From contig NZ_JBFEFI010000006.1 of assembly GCF_040717535.1 (NCBI RefSeq), forward strand, positions 62,001 through 126,000: 64,000 nt of DNA, given 5' to 3'. The number at the start of each line of letters is the position of its first letter. The stretch's first letter is position 1. Made by a program: the position numbers and the translations under genes. The notes beneath the pieces were generated by a model. The model did not search any database and was not told the origin of the DNA. It saw nothing but the letters and a program-made list of their open reading frames with translations. Of this stretch, positions 9,490 through 18,216 are shown piece after piece. The DNA comes from Thalassoglobus sp. JC818 (GTDB lineage Bacteria > Planctomycetota > Planctomycetia > Planctomycetales > Planctomycetaceae).

Positions 9490-10116
9490 CTACTGCACAG
9501 AGTTCAAGAATTGTGCGCCCGCGTAAACAGTTGCGGCGCACTGAATGGACCCCAGAATCTGATCGCCGCTCAGGCCGAGCTTCTTGGCTTTTTCAACATG
9601 CCCAGCTGTGCATGGCTGGCAGGCGTTCAAGTCGCTGATCGCAACATTGATCAATTCGACAAGGTCATCACCCAGCGAAGTGTTGGAGAAGGTATGGGCT
9701 CGAAGACCGACTCCCATTCCGTCGAACAGATCGGTTCCGCTGATGTCGCGAAACTTGAAGAAGGTGTTGTACATGTAGTTGGTCGACGCAACAGCCAGAA
9801 TCTCTGCGATCTGCTGATCGCTGAATCCAAGCTTCGAACAGCGTGACCGAAAGTAGTCTCCCCAAGCCTTCGATTTGGCGTGAGCAGCAACAGCCAATGC
9901 GATTGCCGATCGCGTCTTGGCATCAATCGCTCCGTCCGAGTACACGAACTTCTTGAAGTTCATGTAGAAGTCTTTCAGGAACGGCTCGACGTGCGCGTAG
10001 ACGAGAAATGGCTCGGGAAGTTCTTCTCCGTCGAGCATATCTCGGACTCGGTCCAGAAGTTTTGCTGCGTCTTCAGACGCATTCTCAGGATTAATCGGTG
10101 AAAGAAAAGCCGACAT
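9490..10116 (-). CDS. AhpD-like / carboxymuconolactone-decarboxylase-family protein
   Basis: 208 residues from the ATG at 10116, which is preceded by AGGAG; an upstream in-frame start is not needed. The C-terminal part contains NACQPCTAGHVEKAKKLG, the CxxC...H motif of AhpD-type alkylhydroperoxidases, with an all-helical CMD-fold pattern. AhpD-type proteins reduce the disulfide of a partner peroxiredoxin or have weak peroxidase activity themselves. It lies 153 bp downstream of the peroxiredoxin gene on the same strand, with a hairpin between them, which supports a functional pair. Confidence 0.88.
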   Translation of the reverse strand: MSAFLSPINPENASEDAAKLLDRVRDMLDGEELPEPFLVYAHVEPFLKDFYMNFKKFVYSDGAIDAKTRSAIALAVAAHAKSKAWGDYFRSRCSKLGFSDQQIAEILAVASTNYMYNTFFKFRDISGTDLFDGMGVGLRAHTFSNTSLGDDLVELINVAISDLNACQPCTAGHVEKAKKLGLSGDQILGSIQCAATVYAGAQFLNSVQ

Positions 10117-10159
10117 GAAAGAGACTCCTGATTCTTCAGGCTGAGCAAGATTGACAGGT

Positions 10160-10191
10160 CTGAAAAGCGGGGGAGCCCATTTGCTCCCCCG
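10160..10191 (-). terminator. Terminator or attenuator between the peroxiredoxin and the AhpD-like gene
   Basis: GGGGGAGC (10169-10176) pairs with GCTCCCCC (10183-10190) across a 6-nt loop, with one further C-G pair outside. Read on the minus strand the hairpin is followed by GCTTTTCAG, a short T-rich tail. It would reduce, not abolish, read-through from the peroxiredoxin gene into the AhpD-like gene, since no obvious separate promoter is visible. Confidence 0.7.
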
Positions 10192-10269
10192 TTGATCAGT
10201 GTCCGACGATTTCGATCCAATCGATTCAACGGAACGCATCGCCGCGAATCCAATGAAACTTGAAGAGGC

Positions 10270-10812
10270 CTAGCTGAGAGTCTCTTCGCCTTTCTTCCAG
10301 TTACATGGACAGAGTTTGTCTGTCTGCAATGCATCCAGAACTCGCAAGACTTCGTCCACGTTTCGACCAACGCTCAAGTCGTGAATCGCTGACCAGCGAA
10401 CGACTCCGTTTGGATCGATCAGGAAGATTCCGCGATAAGCGATTCCGGCATCTTCTTTGAGAACGCCGTAATCACGTGAAAGCTGATGAGTTGTATCAGC
10501 GAGCATTGGGTACTTCAGCTTCGCCAGGTCGTCGTGGCTGTCACACCAGCCTTTGTGCGAGTAAACGCTGTCGGTGCTGGCAGTCAGAACGGCACATTCG
10601 CGATCTTCAAACTCGCCGAGGTTGTCGTTGAACGAAACGAGTTCCGTTGGACAGACAAAGGTGAAATCGAGTGGATAGAAGAAGAGACAAACCCACTTGC
10701 CTTTGAAGTCTGCCAGTGAAAGATCTCCGAACTGCGCGTCCGAACCATCTTTGGTGCGATCGTAAGCCTGGACTTTGAAATCTGGAGCGGGTTGACCGAC
10801 TTGTGCACTCAT
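10270..10812 (-). CDS. 2-Cys peroxiredoxin, AhpC/Prx1 type
   Basis: 180 residues, normal length for the family. The peroxidatic Cys motif DFTFVCPTE is present after FFYPL, and the resolving Cys lies in the C-terminal DKLCPCNW, placing it with typical 2-Cys AhpC-type enzymes. It reduces hydrogen peroxide and alkyl hydroperoxides in the cytoplasm. The start is MSAQVGQPAPDF with a short purine-rich site upstream (AGGAGATAGC). The AhpD-like gene follows after a terminator-like hairpin. Palindromes 50-75 bp upstream of the start may be operators. Confidence 0.95.
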   Translation of the reverse strand: MSAQVGQPAPDFKVQAYDRTKDGSDAQFGDLSLADFKGKWVCLFFYPLDFTFVCPTELVSFNDNLGEFEDRECAVLTASTDSVYSHKGWCDSHDDLAKLKYPMLADTTHQLSRDYGVLKEDAGIAYRGIFLIDPNGVVRWSAIHDLSVGRNVDEVLRVLDALQTDKLCPCNWKKGEETLS

Positions 10813-11230
10813 CTTTGCTATCTCCTGAAGAGTTTGCTTGAGAAATTGAGAATCAGCTTTGCCCTGCCCGGCAGGGATATCGATATCAAATTGGCGGGAA
10901 AGGGATGAAAAACGTGTCAGCCTGCACCGTTGGCAGCCATCATCGCAGAGTCATCACAACACAGAGTCAACACACTTCCGCGGGGTTGCCATCCCTTCCG
11001 GAAAGAGATTCTACATCGACTTCGATTGCAGCGTTCGGCGTCTTGGACCAATGACGGTTGATCCGAGAAATCACGGACTGAGCACTTCCCAATCACTCTG
11101 TGGAGTATAGCCACCCGAAACTTGACTTCAAGGAGTGGAATTCCCCACCTCTACCTGCCAGACTGAAAATGCCAGTCGCTGATACCGCCAGTGACTCAAC
11201 GCATCCAAACGCACAGATTCGTCTGCAGAT
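10813..11230. other. Divergent intergenic region between peroxiredoxin and apbE-like genes
   Basis: 418 bp with no convincing gene. It must hold the promoter of the peroxiredoxin gene (minus) and that of the ApbE-like gene (plus). The palindromes at 10862-10887 are described separately; the rest shows nothing I can assign. Confidence 0.4.
10862..10887. promoter_or_regulatory. Adjacent palindromes upstream of the peroxiredoxin gene, candidate operator
   Basis: CCCTGCC-C-GGCAGGG (10862-10876) is followed, sharing one G, by the perfect 12-bp palindrome GATATCGATATC (10876-10887). They lie 50-75 bp before the peroxiredoxin start, where a repressor or activator site would be expected. No regulator can be named from the sequence. 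Confidence 0.4.
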
Positions 11231-12319
11231 ATGACTGTCCCTCCCGATTCCAACCGACGCGATTTTCTCACTGGCCGAGCCGCCAAACGTGAGATTCGTC
11301 ATGCGGGAGATGAAATCGCTGATGCAATTCTGGACGAACCACAAGAAGCGACTGCTCCAATTGCGGGTGACACCGTTCGTCTCGAAACGCGAGCCATGGG
11401 ATGTGGCTGGTCGGTCATTCTGAACCCCGGAGCCCCGCGTCAGGTGATGGTCGCTTCCGACGCTTTCGATCGCGTCCGCGACGCGGAACAGATGCTAACA
11501 ATCTATCGCGACGACAGCGAAATCGCCGGAGTGAACAAAAACGCCGCCGAGAGACCCGTCTCGATTTCGGAATCGCTCGCAGAGTTCCTCTCAAAATGCT
11601 CGACACTTTATCGAGAGACCCACGGATGCTTCGATCCCGCCACAGGTCGATGGATTCAACTCTGGAAAGCAGCACGGGATGAGAATCGAATTCCCACGGA
11701 TCAGGAAGTGGAAACCGCTTTGGAGCAATCCGGATTTCAGCATGTAAATCTCGGCGACGGCTCAGAGATCACCTTCGAACGTGACTTGCTACTCGACTTC
11801 GCCTCGATCGGTAAGGGCTATGGCATCGATGAAGCTGCCGAGCATTTGAGGTATGAAGAGATTGAAGCGTTTCTCGTCCATGGTGGTCAAAGCAGCCTGA
11901 TTGCATGGGGAACACATGGCGGGCACGATGGATGGCCTGTCGGCCTGAAAAACCCGCTGTTCACCGATCAATCTTACGCCACCATTCTCCTCAAAAACGT
12001 TGCGATGGCGACCAGTGGTTCAAACATCCAATACTTTCGCCACGAAGGACGTCGATACGGACACTTACTCGACCCTCGAACCGGCTGGCCAGCGAGCGGA
12101 TTGCTCTCCGTAAGCGTTCTCGCCCCTACAGCCACAGAAGCTGATGCACTATCGACAGCTTTCTATGTCATGGGACTCGACAACGCATTAAAGTATTGCG
12201 ATGATCACCCTCAGGTCGGGGCAATTTTGGTCCCACCTCCCTCCCAGGGACGCCACCTGGAACCACACATCCGCAACATTGATCCCGAACTGATTCACTT
12301 CAGCAGCAACATCTCCTGA
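11231..12319 (+). CDS. apbE: FAD:protein FMN transferase, ApbE family (second copy)
   Basis: 362 residues. ApbE motifs are present: LDFASIGKGYGIDEAAEHL, VHGGQSSL, VAMATSGSNIQYFRHEGRRYGH, LDPRTGWPAS and TEADALSTAFYVMG. It differs from the copy at 3772 by having no hydrophobic signal peptide. Instead the N-terminus reads NRRDFLTGRAAKREIRH, which resembles the start of a Tat signal but has no following hydrophobic region, so it is probably cytoplasmic, or exported by an unusual route. It is divergent from the peroxiredoxin gene and alone on its strand. Its FMN acceptor is unknown; see the NosR-like gene at the right edge. Confidence 0.88.
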   Translation: MTVPPDSNRRDFLTGRAAKREIRHAGDEIADAILDEPQEATAPIAGDTVRLETRAMGCGWSVILNPGAPRQVMVASDAFDRVRDAEQMLTIYRDDSEIAGVNKNAAERPVSISESLAEFLSKCSTLYRETHGCFDPATGRWIQLWKAARDENRIPTDQEVETALEQSGFQHVNLGDGSEITFERDLLLDFASIGKGYGIDEAAEHLRYEEIEAFLVHGGQSSLIAWGTHGGHDGWPVGLKNPLFTDQSYATILLKNVAMATSGSNIQYFRHEGRRYGHLLDPRTGWPASGLLSVSVLAPTATEADALSTAFYVMGLDNALKYCDDHPQVGAILVPPPSQGRHLEPHIRNIDPELIHFSSNIS

Positions 12320-12571
12320 TGCTTCGCTACGGGGAACACTGTTTTTGACTGCGGTCAAACTCGGGTTTCAGCAGGTGAGAATCGGGAGCTGAGGTGGATC
12401 TTTCAGGCATCCCGAACCTGCATCCAATTAAAGACCTACACAACTCATCTCGATTCGATCCTGTGCATCGTTCAAGATCGAATCTTCCACGGAGCGATTG
12501 AGTCCGGCAGTCAGACGTTACCGGCCAGTTGACTCCCATGACTGAACTCAACCTTGTCGAGGATACTGAGA

Positions 12572-14026
12572 GTGAAAGACCTTCGGCGAATCTCGTGGTT
12601 TGCGATTCTCCTGCTCGTTGTGCTGCGCGTGGCGATTGGCTGGCAACTCCTTTACGAAGGAATGTGGAAATACGGCACAATGAGCGGCCCTGATCCGTGG
12701 ACCGCAGAGGGATACCTCAAGAATGCTCAGGGTCCGTTCCGTGACCATTTCCGCGAAATGACAGGCGATCCGGACGACCTGAACTGGCTCGACTACGATC
12801 GCATGAGTTCCAAGTGGTATTCGTGGCGCGACCGTTTCGCAGAGCACTACAAACTGAATCCGGAACAGAAAGCCGTCCTCGATATTCTGATCGATGCAGA
12901 CGCAAACGCCGATTCTGCTCCGTCCGAAGAACCTCCGTTTCCGCCGATCTCAGTTCCCCTCGCTGCACTTCCAGAGTCTGTAAACCTCAAATCTTTCGCG
13001 AGTGTCGTTGAGTTTGACAACGGGCGTCTCGTAGCACTGGCCCCAATTCTTCCGAGCGAAGAAAGCAAGCTCAAAAACCTAGTCTCGTACGTACCGGGAG
13101 AAGGAGACGCTGAAGAGGGTGACGCAGTCGATCCCAAGCTCGCTTCCGAAATGGCGTTCTACAAAGCTGTTGAACAGCTCTCGACATACTCTCGTCGACC
13201 GATTGAAGCACAGCTCAACGAACTCAGCCGAGAATCTCGTCGGAAAGATTCCAATGTCGACGCTGAAAACCTCACAGCTGCTTCCAGCAAGTTGAACAGT
13301 GCAGTCAAACGAGAACTCCCGTTTCGACATCGTCTCGCAGCGAGCCTGCTTGGCGACCCGGACAACACAGGTGTGATCGGTCGCTTGAACGAACGCGGGT
13401 CCTTTGACTACGTCATGGGGACAGTGACAAGACAGGAAGAAGACGAAGCACGTCACAATGTTCGTTTCGGAAAAATTGAAGAGTACAAAAAGCTGCTCGA
13501 TGAATACGAAGACACTCTGACAAACGCATCGATGCAGTATCAGACTGACCATGCTGCCATGTTGAGCCGCAAAGTGGCGATGACTCGCAATGAGCTTGTC
13601 GGTCCGATCCGCAGCCTCGAAAAAGAAATGCAAACCCTCGCGCTGAAACTCCTCACTCCTGAGCAGCTTTCTCACGGGGCACTCCCTCCAGAAGACACCC
13701 CGCTGTACCGTGCCGACATGATGGCGATGTGGGGATTGCTCATTCTGGGCTCACTGATCATCGTCGGACTGTTCACCCGCCTATCAGCGTTCGCGGCGGC
13801 CGTCATGGTCTTCTCGTTCTATCTTGTCGTTCCGCCATGGCCAGGCGTTCCACCAGCTCCCGGTCCGGAACACAGCTTCATCGTGAACAAGAACCTGATC
13901 GAAGTGATCGCGCTGTTGGCAATTGCTGCACTTCCAACTGGCCAATGGTTTGGAATTGACGGCTTCGTCTCGCGACTGTTCTTCGGAAGCAGTGATGCTG
14001 ACAAGAAGAAGGCTGCCGAGAGTTAA
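12572..14026 (+). CDS. DoxX-like membrane protein with a long soluble insertion
   Basis: About 484 residues. The start is taken as the GTG at 12572 (GAGGA about 9 nt upstream); a TTG at 12554 is possible. TM1 (WFAILLLVVLRVAIGWQLLYEGMWK) has the DoxX pattern, and the C-terminal segments (MWGLLILGSLIIVGLFTRLSAF, AAVMVFSFYLVVPPW, NLIEVIALLAIAALPTG) resemble the later DoxX helices. Between them lie about 330 polar residues, including charged, coiled-coil-like stretches, absent from ordinary DoxX proteins of about 130-180 residues. DoxX-family proteins are linked to quinone or thiol redox at the membrane; the role here is unproved. The ECF sigma gene starts 23 bp later and may share the transcript. 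Confidence 0.75.
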   Translation: MKDLRRISWFAILLLVVLRVAIGWQLLYEGMWKYGTMSGPDPWTAEGYLKNAQGPFRDHFREMTGDPDDLNWLDYDRMSSKWYSWRDRFAEHYKLNPEQKAVLDILIDADANADSAPSEEPPFPPISVPLAALPESVNLKSFASVVEFDNGRLVALAPILPSEESKLKNLVSYVPGEGDAEEGDAVDPKLASEMAFYKAVEQLSTYSRRPIEAQLNELSRESRRKDSNVDAENLTAASSKLNSAVKRELPFRHRLAASLLGDPDNTGVIGRLNERGSFDYVMGTVTRQEEDEARHNVRFGKIEEYKKLLDEYEDTLTNASMQYQTDHAAMLSRKVAMTRNELVGPIRSLEKEMQTLALKLLTPEQLSHGALPPEDTPLYRADMMAMWGLLILGSLIIVGLFTRLSAFAAAVMVFSFYLVVPPWPGVPPAPGPEHSFIVNKNLIEVIALLAIAALPTGQWFGIDGFVSRLFFGSSDADKKKAAES

Positions 14027-14049
14027 TCTGCCGCTTCGGAGACTGAAGA

Positions 14050-14697
14050 ATGGCCAGTGATCTTGATGCTCTCATCAGTCGGATTCGAGATCACGACGAG
14101 GCTGCCCTTGCCGAATATGTCGATCTGCACAGATCACAGCTTCTCGCATTCATCGATCGACGAATGCGGGAAGCACTTCGCAAGAAAGTCGACCCTGTCG
14201 ATGTCCTGCAAGAAGTCTCCGTGAGTTGTTTGGGTGCACTGAAGACAATCGACCTGACCGACCGAGATCCGTTTCGGTGGTTGTGTCAGCAAGCTGAGCG
14301 TCGGATCATCGACGAACACCGGCGGCACTTCGGAGCGAAAAAACGCTCTGCTCATCGAGAAGTTCCTCTGAATTCTCCACGTGGGAGCTGGTCGGAAAAA
14401 GGGCTGGAAGACTTTCTCGTCGCCAGCCTCACCTCCCCGAGCCATGCTTTCTCTAAGGGCCAAAAGGAATTGCAACTCGACACCGCCATGGAGCAACTCT
14501 CAGAGGATGCTCAAGTGGCTCTGCGTCTTCGCTATCTCGATGGACTCCCGAGCAAAGAGATCGCTGCGCGACTCGGAAAGTCGGATGCGTCCGTCCGCAT
14601 CCTGCTTAGTCGCAGCCTCAAGAAACTCCAGAAAATCCTCTCCGAAAACGAAGAGTTCCAGACCTGGATACTTCAAAACAAACCTGATGACGAATGA
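14050..14697 (+). CDS. RNA polymerase sigma factor, ECF (sigma-70 family, group 4)
   Basis: 215 residues. Region 2 is seen in KKVDPVDVLQEVSVSCLGAL and FRWLCQQAERRIIDEHRRHF. Region 4 contains the helix-turn-helix LPSKEIAARLGKSDASVRI followed by LSRSLKKLQKIL. A GGAGA site lies about 9 nt before the ATG. It directs RNA polymerase to alternative promoters, probably for an envelope or stress response. No obvious anti-sigma gene is adjacent; the preceding DoxX-like membrane protein 23 bp upstream is the only candidate for a linked signal, and this is inference. Confidence 0.92.
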   Translation: MASDLDALISRIRDHDEAALAEYVDLHRSQLLAFIDRRMREALRKKVDPVDVLQEVSVSCLGALKTIDLTDRDPFRWLCQQAERRIIDEHRRHFGAKKRSAHREVPLNSPRGSWSEKGLEDFLVASLTSPSHAFSKGQKELQLDTAMEQLSEDAQVALRLRYLDGLPSKEIAARLGKSDASVRILLSRSLKKLQKILSENEEFQTWILQNKPDDE

Positions 14698-14848
14698 GAA
14701 CGCAGCTCACATCGACAACTCGATGACGTGAGACCGAACAAAAAACAGCACTTCATCTCAGCTCACTCGATCGATTCGAAAAGAACTTTGGAGCGCTGAG
14801 CGAAGTCAAAATCCTCCACTTTCATCGTTGACCAAAGAATGCCTCGCC

Positions 14849-16789
14849 ATGGAATACCAGCCTCACTCTTCCCGCGACAACTTCAACATTCTTCAAGGCA
14901 GCTTGATACGCACATGCTACACGCTGTTGTTTTCTCTCTGCATTCAAATCACATCCAGCGCTGCTGAGCAACCGAACATTCTGTGGATTTCCGCTGAAGA
15001 TATCAGTGCTCATCTCGGGTGTTATGGAGACCCGCACGCGATCACCCCGTCGCTCGACAAGCTTGCTGAAGAGGGAGTGCGATACTCTCATGCGTTCACT
15101 ACAGCGGGAGTTTGTGCTCCCTGTCGCAGTGGAATCATCACCGGGATGTACCAGACGACTCTCGGCACACAGCACATGCGTGGCAACACAAATCTGCCTC
15201 CGCAAGTGCGTCCCTTCCCGATCTTGCTGCGAGAAGCTGGCTATTTCTGCACGAACAATTCCAAGCAGGACTACCAGTTCAAAACTCCCAAGGAGACTTG
15301 GGATGAGTCGAGCGGAAAAGCACACTGGCGGAACCGAAAAAACTCAAATCAGCCTTTCTTCTCTGTCTTCAACTTCACTGGATGTCACGAAAGCGGAATT
15401 GCCTCGACAGACAAGTACGAGACCGTCACGAAAGACCTGAGCGACTCAGAACGACAAGACGCCGACGAACTGACGACGTTTCCTCCGTATTATCCTGAGA
15501 CAAAAGAAGCTCGCGAGGACTGGAAGAGAAACTACGAACTCATCACTGCTCTCGATCACTTTGCTGCCGACCTCATTGCTCAATTGAAGGAAGACGGCCT
15601 CTACGAGAAGACAATCATCTTCTTCTGGTCCGATCATGGAGTCGGCCTTCCGCGGGCCAAACGCTGGCTGTATGACTCCGGCACACACATTCCGTTGATC
15701 GTTCGAGTGCCTGAGCAGTTCCGAGTCGATGGTCAAGCGGTTCCTGGAAGTGTTTCCGATCAACTGGTCAGTTCGATCGACTTCGGTCCGACGGTCTTGA
15801 ACCTGTCGGATGTTTCAATTCCCGACGTAATGCAGGGAATCCCGTTTCTGGGCCGCAACCTTCCGCCCGCACGTGACTATGTTTTCGGAGCCCGTGATCG
15901 GATGGATGAACGTTACGACATCATCCGCATGGTGCGTGATCATCGGTTCAAATACATCCGCAACTACGAACCGCTGAAAACGTACTACCAGTACATGAAC
16001 ACTCCGGAGAAAGGAGCGACGATGATGTCGCTTCGAGATGGCCACATCGCGGGGACTCTTTCTCCCGAAGCTGAGGCATATTTCGCTTCCACGAAACCCG
16101 TCGAAGAACTTTACGATTGCGAGGCAGACCCGTTCGAATTGAACAATCTGGCTAACGATCCCACGTACGCCGACACACTCAAGAAGCTGAGAGAGGTCCA
16201 CCTCGCGTGGGTGAAGGAGACTCGCGATTTGGGACTCGTCGCCGAGCCGATTCTGGTCGAACGCGAAAAAGAACTCGGGCATCGATACGGAGTTCTCCGA
16301 GGAGATGGAGCCAATCAGGCTGCCGATCAAATTGCCGAAACTGCGAACCTGGCTTCGTCGGGACCGAAGGCAATTGGCGAGTTGACAGCCGCTCTGGATC
16401 ACGAAGACTCTGCTGTCCGATACTGGGCAGCGACCGGGCTCGGCAACATCGGCCTGCCCGCCTCCGATTCGAAAGGCGCACTGGAAGCACATCTTGATGA
16501 TGAATCACCTGTCGTTCAAATCGCAGTCGCCCGGGCGCTCAGCCGAATGAATTCACCGGAGGAAGCGCTGCCAGTCCTCACGAAGCAACTCGCGGATGGA
16601 GAACAGTGGGAACGCCTGCATGCAGCGATTGTTCTGGACGAAATGGATGAACTCGCCCGACCGGCAATCGACTCGATGCACGCAGCTCTGAAGCCCCGCC
16701 CGGACCTGTACGCCGACGGGAAATACGTCGTCCGCGTGATCAATCGCGCTCTCAATCAACTCGAAGGAACCGATCGAACCGTTCCATAA
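14849..16789 (+). CDS. Secreted sulfatase (sulfamidase-like) with C-terminal HEAT repeats
   Basis: About 646 residues from the ATG at 14849 (a TTG 21 bp upstream is less likely). A signal segment (TCYTLLFSLCIQITSSAAE) precedes the alkaline-phosphatase-fold sulfatase domain. Metal site WISAEDIS, nucleophile motif CAPCRSGIITGM (the first Cys is the one converted to formylglycine) and FFWSDHGVGLPRAKRWLYDSG fit heparan N-sulfatase-like enzymes. The motif has Cys where Ser or Ala is usual (C-x-P-C-R). After about residue 500 there are HEAT-like repeats (GELTAALDHEDSAVRYWAATGLGNIG, then two more). It probably removes sulfate from algal or other polysaccharides outside the cytoplasm; the substrate is unknown. 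Confidence 0.9.
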   Translation: MEYQPHSSRDNFNILQGSLIRTCYTLLFSLCIQITSSAAEQPNILWISAEDISAHLGCYGDPHAITPSLDKLAEEGVRYSHAFTTAGVCAPCRSGIITGMYQTTLGTQHMRGNTNLPPQVRPFPILLREAGYFCTNNSKQDYQFKTPKETWDESSGKAHWRNRKNSNQPFFSVFNFTGCHESGIASTDKYETVTKDLSDSERQDADELTTFPPYYPETKEAREDWKRNYELITALDHFAADLIAQLKEDGLYEKTIIFFWSDHGVGLPRAKRWLYDSGTHIPLIVRVPEQFRVDGQAVPGSVSDQLVSSIDFGPTVLNLSDVSIPDVMQGIPFLGRNLPPARDYVFGARDRMDERYDIIRMVRDHRFKYIRNYEPLKTYYQYMNTPEKGATMMSLRDGHIAGTLSPEAEAYFASTKPVEELYDCEADPFELNNLANDPTYADTLKKLREVHLAWVKETRDLGLVAEPILVEREKELGHRYGVLRGDGANQAADQIAETANLASSGPKAIGELTAALDHEDSAVRYWAATGLGNIGLPASDSKGALEAHLDDESPVVQIAVARALSRMNSPEEALPVLTKQLADGEQWERLHAAIVLDEMDELARPAIDSMHAALKPRPDLYADGKYVVRVINRALNQLEGTDRTVP

Positions 16790-16812
16790 ACTGTGATGAA
16801 GTTGCGACGCAC

Positions 16813-16840
16813 TCGCCTGCATTTCTAACGTTGCAGGCGA
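16813..16840. terminator. Hairpin between convergent genes, probable terminator
   Basis: TCGCCTGCA (16813-16821) pairs with TGCAGGCGA (16832-16840), loop of 10 nt, between the ends of the sulfatase gene and the phosphohexomutase-like gene. The T run is weak on both strands. The bases CGCACTCGCCTGC just after the sulfatase stop also resemble the core of the window's interspersed repeat, so this may be a remnant of that element. Confidence 0.5.
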
Positions 16841-16844
16841 AGCA

Positions 16845-18116
16845 TTACCCTTCTTCGATCGCTGCCCCGAGGATGGAAAGTGGCCACTCAAAACGGCTGA
16901 GCAGTGATGCAATCGAAGCGGAGACAAGAATGGAATCGCACGCCGGAGAAGCATCGTCAATCCAGTACTTTCCCTGATCGTATGTGCGGACAGAGTTTTG
17001 CGATTGAAGTTTCAGTCGCGTGTCTGTCTTTTGAATTCCACCGGCATGCCCGTTACTCGCACAGGCGAATTCTTCCAGAATCCGTGACAGGATTTCCGGC
17101 GATCGTGCACATTCGAGGAGTCTCCGCACAACTGCCGAAGTCAGTTCCTGTCCACGTTCGTCGAAAAGGTGAAATGACTGACCGTCCGAACGAATCAGCA
17201 CGCCAAAGTCGACGTGTCGTTCGCGGACCTGATACCGAAACTGCGTGAGTTGCCGACTGAAATTCGCTTCTGAAAAGTTGCTGGCGATCAGATCAACTTC
17301 GCAGTCAGCCAGTTGGAATTCTCTTTTCAGAAGCTTCAGCGTCCGCGGCTCTCCGCATGCGAGGGCGATCCGCAAAGGGAGAACTTCAGCAAACCATGCT
17401 TTGCACTGGGCTGCATAGATCGATTCCATTTCAACAGTCTGATAGTGCCCCGACTGCCGAGATGTCCGACTCGCCGGAGTGTTCAAAACCGACTCGAGCC
17501 GTTCATAGCCGCCTGTCTCTGACCAGCTTGCTCCCGATCCTTCGTAGACTTCGAGCCCGTTGACTCTTTCGGGATGAATTCCACCCGTCACGAACAGCCC
17601 GAGTGAAGCATGGAACTTGTAGTTGGCGAATTCGAAACAAGGTTGGCTGACCTGTCCCAGATCGGCGATCTCCCATCCCCATCGGCGCAGAACCTCCACG
17701 ACTCCAATGACCAGATCACCCGATGAAGTCCTCCAGTCATGCCCGACGAGAACCCGCTTGAAAGTTGCCTCCGGGCGATTATTCATGTCCTCTTCAACGA
17801 CCTGAAGAAGGTGTTCGACCACATCGGCGAGCGCGCTGCGGGTCAGATTGTTGAGATAGATCCCTCGGATACCATTCGAAGAAATCAGTGAACCGGTCGG
17901 CTCTGTGGACGGCGAGTGCTGCTGCAATCTGCGGACCACAGACTTTGGAAGTGAGCCCGTCTGAACCCGATGGATGCACTTTGCACACCGATCATAACCG
18001 GCAGCGAGACGGGCCAGATGCAGGGATTTCGAGATCGGTTGGCTCTCTCCCGGACAGCAGAATTCTCCCGGTGAGGCAGCGGCAATCTCTACGAAATTCC
18101 GTTTCGCCTCCGCCAT
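16845..18116 (-). CDS. Phosphohexomutase-fold protein lacking catalytic residues (probable pseudoenzyme)
   Basis: 423 residues. The order of motifs follows phosphomanno/phosphoglucomutases: SNGIRGIYLNN (residues 80-90), VGHDWRTSS, VSQP, NG after the active loop, VDFGVLI, LFDERG. The catalytic TASHNP loop, whose Ser carries the phosphate, reads TGGIHP (177-182), and the Mg-binding DGDxDR loop reads RSDGQS (309-314). Both changes should abolish mutase activity. An N-terminal extension carries four Cys (20, 21, 44, 47: CCPG...CAKC), possibly a metal site. It is divergent from holA, 100 bp between starts. It may be a regulator or binding protein for sugar phosphates; this is inference. Confidence 0.75.
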   Translation of the reverse strand: MAEAKRNFVEIAAASPGEFCCPGESQPISKSLHLARLAAGYDRCAKCIHRVQTGSLPKSVVRRLQQHSPSTEPTGSLISSNGIRGIYLNNLTRSALADVVEHLLQVVEEDMNNRPEATFKRVLVGHDWRTSSGDLVIGVVEVLRRWGWEIADLGQVSQPCFEFANYKFHASLGLFVTGGIHPERVNGLEVYEGSGASWSETGGYERLESVLNTPASRTSRQSGHYQTVEMESIYAAQCKAWFAEVLPLRIALACGEPRTLKLLKREFQLADCEVDLIASNFSEANFSRQLTQFRYQVRERHVDFGVLIRSDGQSFHLFDERGQELTSAVVRRLLECARSPEILSRILEEFACASNGHAGGIQKTDTRLKLQSQNSVRTYDQGKYWIDDASPACDSILVSASIASLLSRFEWPLSILGAAIEEG

Positions 18117-18216
18117 TCCCTGGCACCTTCTTCAGTCGCTGGGTTGCAGTCCTGTCCGTATTCAATACAACGAACCAGATCGTACTTCCATTCTTCGAAG
18201 CAGGTCAATCTGGATC

